DNA of 22,500 nt. Source: Prorocentrum cordatum (lineage: Eukaryota > Sar > Dinophyceae > Prorocentrales > Prorocentraceae). The stretch covers positions 130,803-153,302 of the forward strand of contig CAUYUJ010019600.1 in assembly GCA_963575745.1 (NCBI GenBank), given 5' to 3'. The translations under genes and the position numbers were made by a program. Shown piece by piece: positions 18,667 through 22,500 of the stretch. The notes under the pieces were generated by a model, which saw only the letters and a program-made list of their open reading frames with translations, ran no database searches and was not told the DNA's origin. Numbering within the stretch: the stretch's first letter is position 1; each line of letters starts with the position of its first letter.

Positions 18667-19600
18667 TAGCCGAGGTAGCGGGGTCGGGGTGGCTCGCGGC
18701 CAAGGCGGCGCAAGAAGCACGGGGGTAGGAGGGGTTGCACCAGAAGCCTCGGCTGTCAAGAGGCGGGTAAGCACCTCGAACCGAGAGAGGGGCCCGCCTC
18801 AGCCAGTCCCAGTCGGCGCAGCTGGAGTCGGCCAAAACTCCCATCACCGACGCAGGCGGGGACACGAAATCCCCCCGAGACGCTCGTTTAGCCAGGCTGT
18901 CACACAGCTCATTCCATGGGTGACCACAATGCCCTGGGACATGACACAACTGAACCTCGACCTGGGCCCTGGCCGGAAGGTAAAGCGCGCGGGCGGCGCT
19001 GCTGAGCGCCTGGGCCGAAGACACGGGGGGGGGAACCCCCAGAGCCGAATCAATGGCGGCCAAGCAGTCCGCGTAAATGACCACTTTACCTTCGACACCC
19101 GTGGACGCAGCCCAAGCCAGGCACCAAACGATCCCAACAAGTTCCGCGATGATGGCACTGCTAGGGGTAGAATGCCCAGGGAAGGCCAGCGCGGCCCTAG
19201 ACCACCCTAGACCAGAAGGCACCACCGAAACCAAAACTGCCATCATCGTTGGCCAACACGTGGGCCATGGCCCACCCAGAGCCCGTGGGATCCGAGGAGA
19301 AGAAAGAACCATCGACAAAGACATAGTTAGTAAGAGCCGGGCCGCTCTGCGCAGGCACAATATCCAATGCCGCGGCAGCAATGGGGTGGATGTCGTCGCG
19401 GCCCCCTAGATCATATAGTAACTGGCGCCCACCAGTCACCATGACACCTTCCAAAATCGACCGTCGCAGCTTCACATCGCACCGCACGGCGTCCTTTTTT
19501 GCAGCAGCACAAGGCCCCGGAGCATCAGCGAGTGAGATTGGCATGCTAGGGCCCCCTCTCCCCCCAAGCGAGCCCCGAGCTGGGGGGGGCACCCCTGCCC
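18667..19600 (-). pseudogene. RNase H domain upstream of the endonuclease (frameshifted)
   Basis: Degrades RNA in RNA:DNA hybrids. Seen: NYVFVDGSFF with the first Asp at 19313-19311 and TGSGWAMAHV; GAFWSR, then a frame change at a 10-bp duplication (19195-19214); SSAIIAELVGIVWCLAWA with Glu at 19144-19142; KVVIYADCLAAI with Asp at 19069-19067; CHVPGHCGHPWNELCDSLAKR with the last Asp at 18901-18899. All four D-E-D-D residues and the His are present, so the fold call is firm. About 70 residues after it (ADWDWLRRAPLSVRGAYPP) lead to a Pro-rich hinge at 18670. In I-type elements RNase H normally follows the RT; here it precedes the endonuclease. No start codon is convincing, and the frame runs in from the linker to its left in protein order. 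Confidence 0.85.
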
Positions 19601-20308
19601 CCGCGCCAGTGGCGCGGGAGGAGGGGCGGAGGACGGGTGGTGAGGCTTCTTCAGCATAGCGCGCGCGTGAGACTGCTTCCCCAAGCGATCGTGACGCACC
19701 AACTCTGAGACTGAAGCCGGGCGTTCAAACAAACCTTGTCTCCACGCGCCGCCTAGGAAATTCGAGGCGGGGTCAGTGGAGGGAGGCCTACCAGGGTCTT
19801 GGGAGCGCCCGCGGTGGGAAGGAGGGGGGGGCCCAAGCCAGGACGAGAGGGCGGGGACACGCCCAAAGGACCCCGCACAGCTATCAAATGAGCTGTCTTC
19901 CTCCCTGCTGGCGGCACATAACCCCCAGCCCCCCTTGAAGCCATGGGGTCGCGCCCCCGATCGTTGGCTCCACGGGGGGCCGAAGTTGAAGGATGCGCAG
20001 ATTCTGCATAGGCTGCCGCTGTCCCCGAGGGGCCCCTAGGAGATGAGGCGGGGTCGAGACCGAAGGTCGGAAGAGGGGGGGGGCGGAGGGGCTGCTCCCA
20101 GGGGCCCCTGGACAGCATGCGCGGCAGCGGCTGTCAAAGCACGGCACAGAGAACGCCGATGAACAGAACATGGCGACAGACAGAGCTTTCACACAGAGGC
20201 GCTGGCACTCAGGAAGGCTCAGGCGACGAACACCACGAGGATGAACAGCTGCTGGCACTAGCCCTGGGCCACCACCAGGAGCCGAGGAAGGGGAACTTGT
20301 TGGCGCCC
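19600..20308 (-). other. Pro/Gly-rich linker between ORF1 and RNase H
   Basis: On the minus strand no single frame is open throughout. Pro/Gly/Ser/Ala-rich translations alternate between frames (for example a GPPLLPTAGAPKTLVGLPPL segment near 19810-19760 and a Cys-rich piece near 20190-20110). It may hold the true N-terminus of the second reading frame, but I cannot choose a start. Homopolymer runs of G and C near 19580-19590, 19825-19831 and 20075-20082 are likely further slippage points. Confidence 0.4.
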
Positions 20309-21530
20309 TCAATCCTCCTGAGACGTAGAACCCAAGCCACGCTCCAAGATGGCTCTGGCATAGGCCTGGTGGCTCATTGGTGGCGCACGGCTGCGTGGTC
20401 TGGCGGCCTCCAAAGCTGAACGGCGGCTGCTGAACCTCCCTGCGCTCCTCGACCTCGGACGGCCAAAAGACGGCGACATCCGATCGCGGGCGGGTGACGG
20501 GACCTCGGCCGCGGGCCCCTCCTTCGGCTTGACCCTCGGGGATGACCGTGCCGACTCTGGTGAAGCAGGAGCCCCAGTCGATGCAGCGCGGGTTGCCATG
20601 ACCTCCATCATGATCTTGCGCATATACTCGGACAGCGTCGCAATATCCTCCTTCACTGGCGACAGCTGCTTCTCGACCCCCCCTTGCATCTGGGATACTG
20701 TAGGCGACCTTGGTGACGCTGCACTTGCCTTGGCCGCTGTTGACGCTGGCGGTGGCGGCGGAGCTGGCGCGCGCGGCGGGGCCGCCAGCCGTCGCAGCCC
20801 TCGGGGCCGCGGCCGCTGCGGCCGCGTCCGCTGCAGGGGGTGGCTGTGTCGCCGAGGCCCCTGCGAGCTCCTCCTCCGTACCAGCCTCCGTGGACTCGCG
20901 CTCGTCCTCGAGCGCCTCGGTGAGCTGAACCTTCGTGATCTTGAGCGCCTTCACCTGGTCCATCGCGCGCTCGACGTTCACCTTCACAGAGTCGGCCTCC
21001 ATCTGCTTGTCCTCCCACTGCTTGCGGGCCGACTCTCCGCGCGCCGTCATGCGCGTCAGACTGCCTTCCACCATGGTCAGCTGGACCTCGAAGGGAAGGT
21101 GGGCGATCAAGAACCGCCGCAGGACGCTGAGATGATGTGCGCACTCCGACGTATCCATCTTCTGCGCCCAGAGCAGCTGGTGTTGATTCTCGTACAGGGC
21201 GATCTTCTGGCGCACATCCTTGAGGTCCTCCTTCTTGGCCTCCTCGGAGCTGCCTGTCGGCAGCGGCTTGAAGTGATCCGAAAGGGCAGCTTCCGACGGG
21301 GTGGCCATCCGTACATACGGTGCGGCGTCGGACTTGGCGGCCTTGGGAGCCCAGGGCGGGTCCGCTCCAGGCCGCCGCGGGGACGTTCCCCTCCTCGGCG
21401 ATGCCCTTGGCGAAGCCCCACGCCTTGGACTGCGACCACGCCAGCCCTGCCGCCAGTGCAATCCACAGCCCCTGCAGTGCGCCAGGGCGGCGGCGTTGTG
21501 GATACCGCACGAGCATTGCCATCTTGGCAT
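20309..21530 (-). pseudogene. ORF1 (gag-like) protein: RanBP2-like finger, coiled coil, basic tail
   Basis: An RNA-binding ORF1 candidate. The ATG at 21530-21528 gives MPRWQCSCGIHNAAALAHC and then RGCGLHW. That is a RanBP2-type finger (W-x-C, Cys, three residues, Asn, six residues, C-x2-C) except that the first Cys pair is spaced C-x-C. After it come an RGxSPRR-type basic Ser/Arg segment, a long alpha-helical, coiled-coil-like region from about 21260 to 20880 (DLKDVRQKIALYENQHQLLW, KVNVERAMDQVKALK), and an Ala-rich stretch. After a frame change between about 20850 and 20690 it continues with QGGVEKQLSPVKEDIATLSE and a Ser/Pro/Arg tail ending at a TGA (20311-20309). The frame is also open upstream (HKRLRRERARARLL, about 21640), so translation could start earlier. 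No RRM or transposase domain is seen. Confidence 0.65.
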
Positions 21531-21805
21531 AGCACTTCCAGCAAAACGCTGCGCACTATGATGAGCTCCGAGCAGCCCAGCAGCGCGGCCCAACCTCACC
21601 AGGAGGCGAGCGCGGGCACGCTCACGCCGTAGGCGTTTGTGCCAGGTGGGCTCGGGCTGCCGAACCTGAGATTGGAAGAATGTGGTGGAGGCGAATCCAC
21701 TCTCTCTGGAAGAAAGAAACGCGGCTGAGGTTACGGTGTCCGCAACACGCGTAAAGCCAGAACTCCTGCGGGCCTCCCCACGCCCACTCAAGCCCCAATG
21801 GCCTT
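21531..21805 (-). other. Retroelement 5' leader
   Basis: Lies between the 5' (GGA)n tract and the ORF1 ATG. The ORF1 frame is open through it, with a basic stretch HKRLRRERARAR. A polypyrimidine run followed by AG (minus strand GTTTCTTTCTTCCAG, about 21720-21706) could be a 3' splice or spliced-leader acceptor, but this is not shown. The leader is GC-rich without a visible promoter motif. Confidence 0.4.
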
Positions 21806-21985
21806 CTCCTCCTCCTCCCTCCCTCCCTCCCTCCCTCCCTCCCTCCCTCCTCCTCCTCCTCCTCCTCCTCCTCCTCCTCCCTCCTCCTCCTACTCCCTCC
21901 CTCCCTCCCTCCCTCCCTCCCTCCCTCCTTCCTCCTCCTCCTCCTCCTCCTCCTCCTCCTCCTCCTTCTCCTCCTCCTCCTCCTG
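21806..21985. repeat. (TCC)n/(TCCC)n microsatellite, GGA/GGGA on the minus strand
   Basis: Alternating TCC and CCCT blocks. On the minus strand it is (GGA)n/(GGGA)n and sits directly upstream of the retroelement leader. Poly-Pro, poly-Ser and poly-Gly frames are artefacts of the repeat. Confidence 0.95.
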
Positions 21986-22079
21986 CTTCCCCTCGGCATG
22001 CAGCGGGCCTGTCCGAACACACGCGCACCCCCTGCCCACACTAAACACCAGAGGCAACGAGACGAGCTCCCTGGGCGCA

Positions 22080-22330
22080 CCGCCATCCCCCACCACGTCC
22101 CGGCTCACCCGTCCCACGCGAGCTGAACTCTTGGGACGCATGACAATTTCGGGCCCGAAACTTACGCACACACCCCACCGCGCTTCCACCACGTCCCGGC
22201 ACCCCCACACCACGCGACATCAATTCTTGGGACCCCCCACACGACAATTTCTGGCCCCAAAATTACCGACACCCCCCACCGCGCCACCATCACGTCCCGG
22301 CACCACCCTCTCCCACCCCCCCGGACACTG
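22080..22330. repeat. ~96-101-bp tandem repeat, about 2.5 copies
   Basis: The word CACGTCCCGG occurs at 22094, 22190 and 22291. Between copies the order is conserved: an AACTCTTGGGAC / CAATTCTTGGGAC block, a GACAATTTC(G/T)GGCCC block, and CACACCCCACCGCGC. The third copy is partial. Short open frames over it have no domain content. Confidence 0.8.
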
Positions 22331-22480
22331 TCCGATCGGCGACAACACAAAACATGATTGACCCACGAACCTGGAAAGGAATAGCGGCATGCGATGCATG
22401 GCAACGTCTTCAAGACACCTGATCAGGCGGCGGGCAATTGCAATGCTGAATGCATCGATCTTGATGTGCCGTGCCAAGGG
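22331..22480. other. Unassigned sequence
   Basis: Mixed composition with no gene, RNA or repeat recognised. It ends next to a CTGTG simple repeat. Confidence 0.3.
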
Positions 22481-22500
22481 CTGTGCTGTGCTGTGCCGTG
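22481..22500. repeat. (CTGTG)n simple repeat at the window edge
   Basis: CTGTGCTGTGCTGTGCCGTG: four pentamers, the last with one substitution. It probably continues beyond the window. Confidence 0.6.

Larger units (their letters stand above)
13928..21805 (-). mobile_element. Non-LTR (LINE-type) retroelement with RNase H, APE endonuclease, RT and methyltransferase-like domain
   Basis: On the minus strand the order is: leader (21805-21531), ORF1, linker, RNase H, APE-type endonuclease, reverse transcriptase, Cys/His motif, PPC methyltransferase-like domain, then a stop at 14021 and a ~90-bp 3' tail. An APE-like endonuclease with an RT, and no integrase, protease or LTR seen, places it among target-primed retrotransposons. 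The coding frame is broken at about eight places. (GGA)n tracts in the same orientation lie at both ends. RNase H upstream of the endonuclease, and the C-terminal methyltransferase-like domain, differ from textbook I- or R1-type elements. The ends are set by the microsatellites; no target-site duplication can be read because both flanks are simple repeats. I cannot assign a named clade. Confidence 0.85.

Noticed and set aside
13928-21805. LTR retrotransposon or retrovirus-like provirus
   Set aside because: No LTRs, protease or integrase; the APE-type endonuclease points to a non-LTR element.
1-22500. Spliced-leader, tRNA or rRNA genes
   Set aside because: I looked by eye for the dinoflagellate spliced-leader core (CATTTTGGCTCAAG) and for tRNA-like cloverleaf signals on both strands and saw none; a tRNAscan/Rfam run would settle it.

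Overview
The window looks like nuclear, non-genic DNA from a large, repeat-rich, GC-rich eukaryotic genome, most probably a dinoflagellate. The reasons are the dense GGA/TCC microsatellites, the many diverged minisatellites, the absence of any compact bacterial-style gene, and one long retroelement. That element carries a RanBP2-like finger, an APE-type endonuclease, a reverse transcriptase and a C-terminal PPC-type methyltransferase-like domain, a set I associate from memory with dinoflagellate retroelements. The organism call is an inference; no rRNA, tRNA or spliced-leader sequence was found to confirm it.

Layout, left to right. 1-1640: a diverged 14-bp tandem repeat. 1640-2060: very CpG-rich sequence. 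2060-3180: mostly unassigned, with a weak minus-strand candidate for a retroelement relic. 3180-4083: compound simple repeats (GA, GGA, CT, TA, GTGTGGCT). 4090-4351 and 8391-8656: two copies of a ~265-bp dispersed repeat with a foldback end. 4656-4910: a long GGA tract bounded by 20-bp direct repeats. 5160-5840: a ~43-bp minisatellite. 6120-8850: arrays of a 10-11-bp AAGAGGGCCCC-type motif, interrupted by unassigned sequence, a GGA tract and a near-perfect 44-nt-arm hairpin (7703-7806). 8890-11345: three large higher-order units in which the same short motif runs in the opposite orientation. 11405-11600: a GGGCGGCGAC minisatellite. 11655-13195: a satellite array that passes from ~84-bp monomers to 171-bp dimers and back to diverged monomers. 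13618-13927: a TCC/TCA microsatellite. 13928-21805: a non-LTR retroelement on the minus strand. 21806-21985: a second TCC-type microsatellite. 22080-22330: a ~96-101-bp tandem repeat.

The retroelement is the only convincing protein-coding content. Read 5' to 3' on the minus strand it gives a short leader; ORF1 (RanBP2-like finger, coiled coil, basic Ser/Pro-rich tail); a Pro/Gly-rich linker; an RNase H domain; an APE-like endonuclease; a reverse transcriptase; a Cys/His motif; and a PPC methyltransferase-like domain ending at 14021. RNase H upstream of the endonuclease is unusual. The reading frame is broken about eight times. Most breaks sit at short homopolymer or simple tracts and one is a clean 10-bp tandem duplication. 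I saw no convincing nonsense substitution in the recognisable domains. This fits a fairly young inactivated copy, or a more intact element in a sequence with homopolymer-length errors. (GGA)n purine tracts on the same strand flank the element at both ends, which suggests insertion into, or tailing by, a GGA microsatellite.
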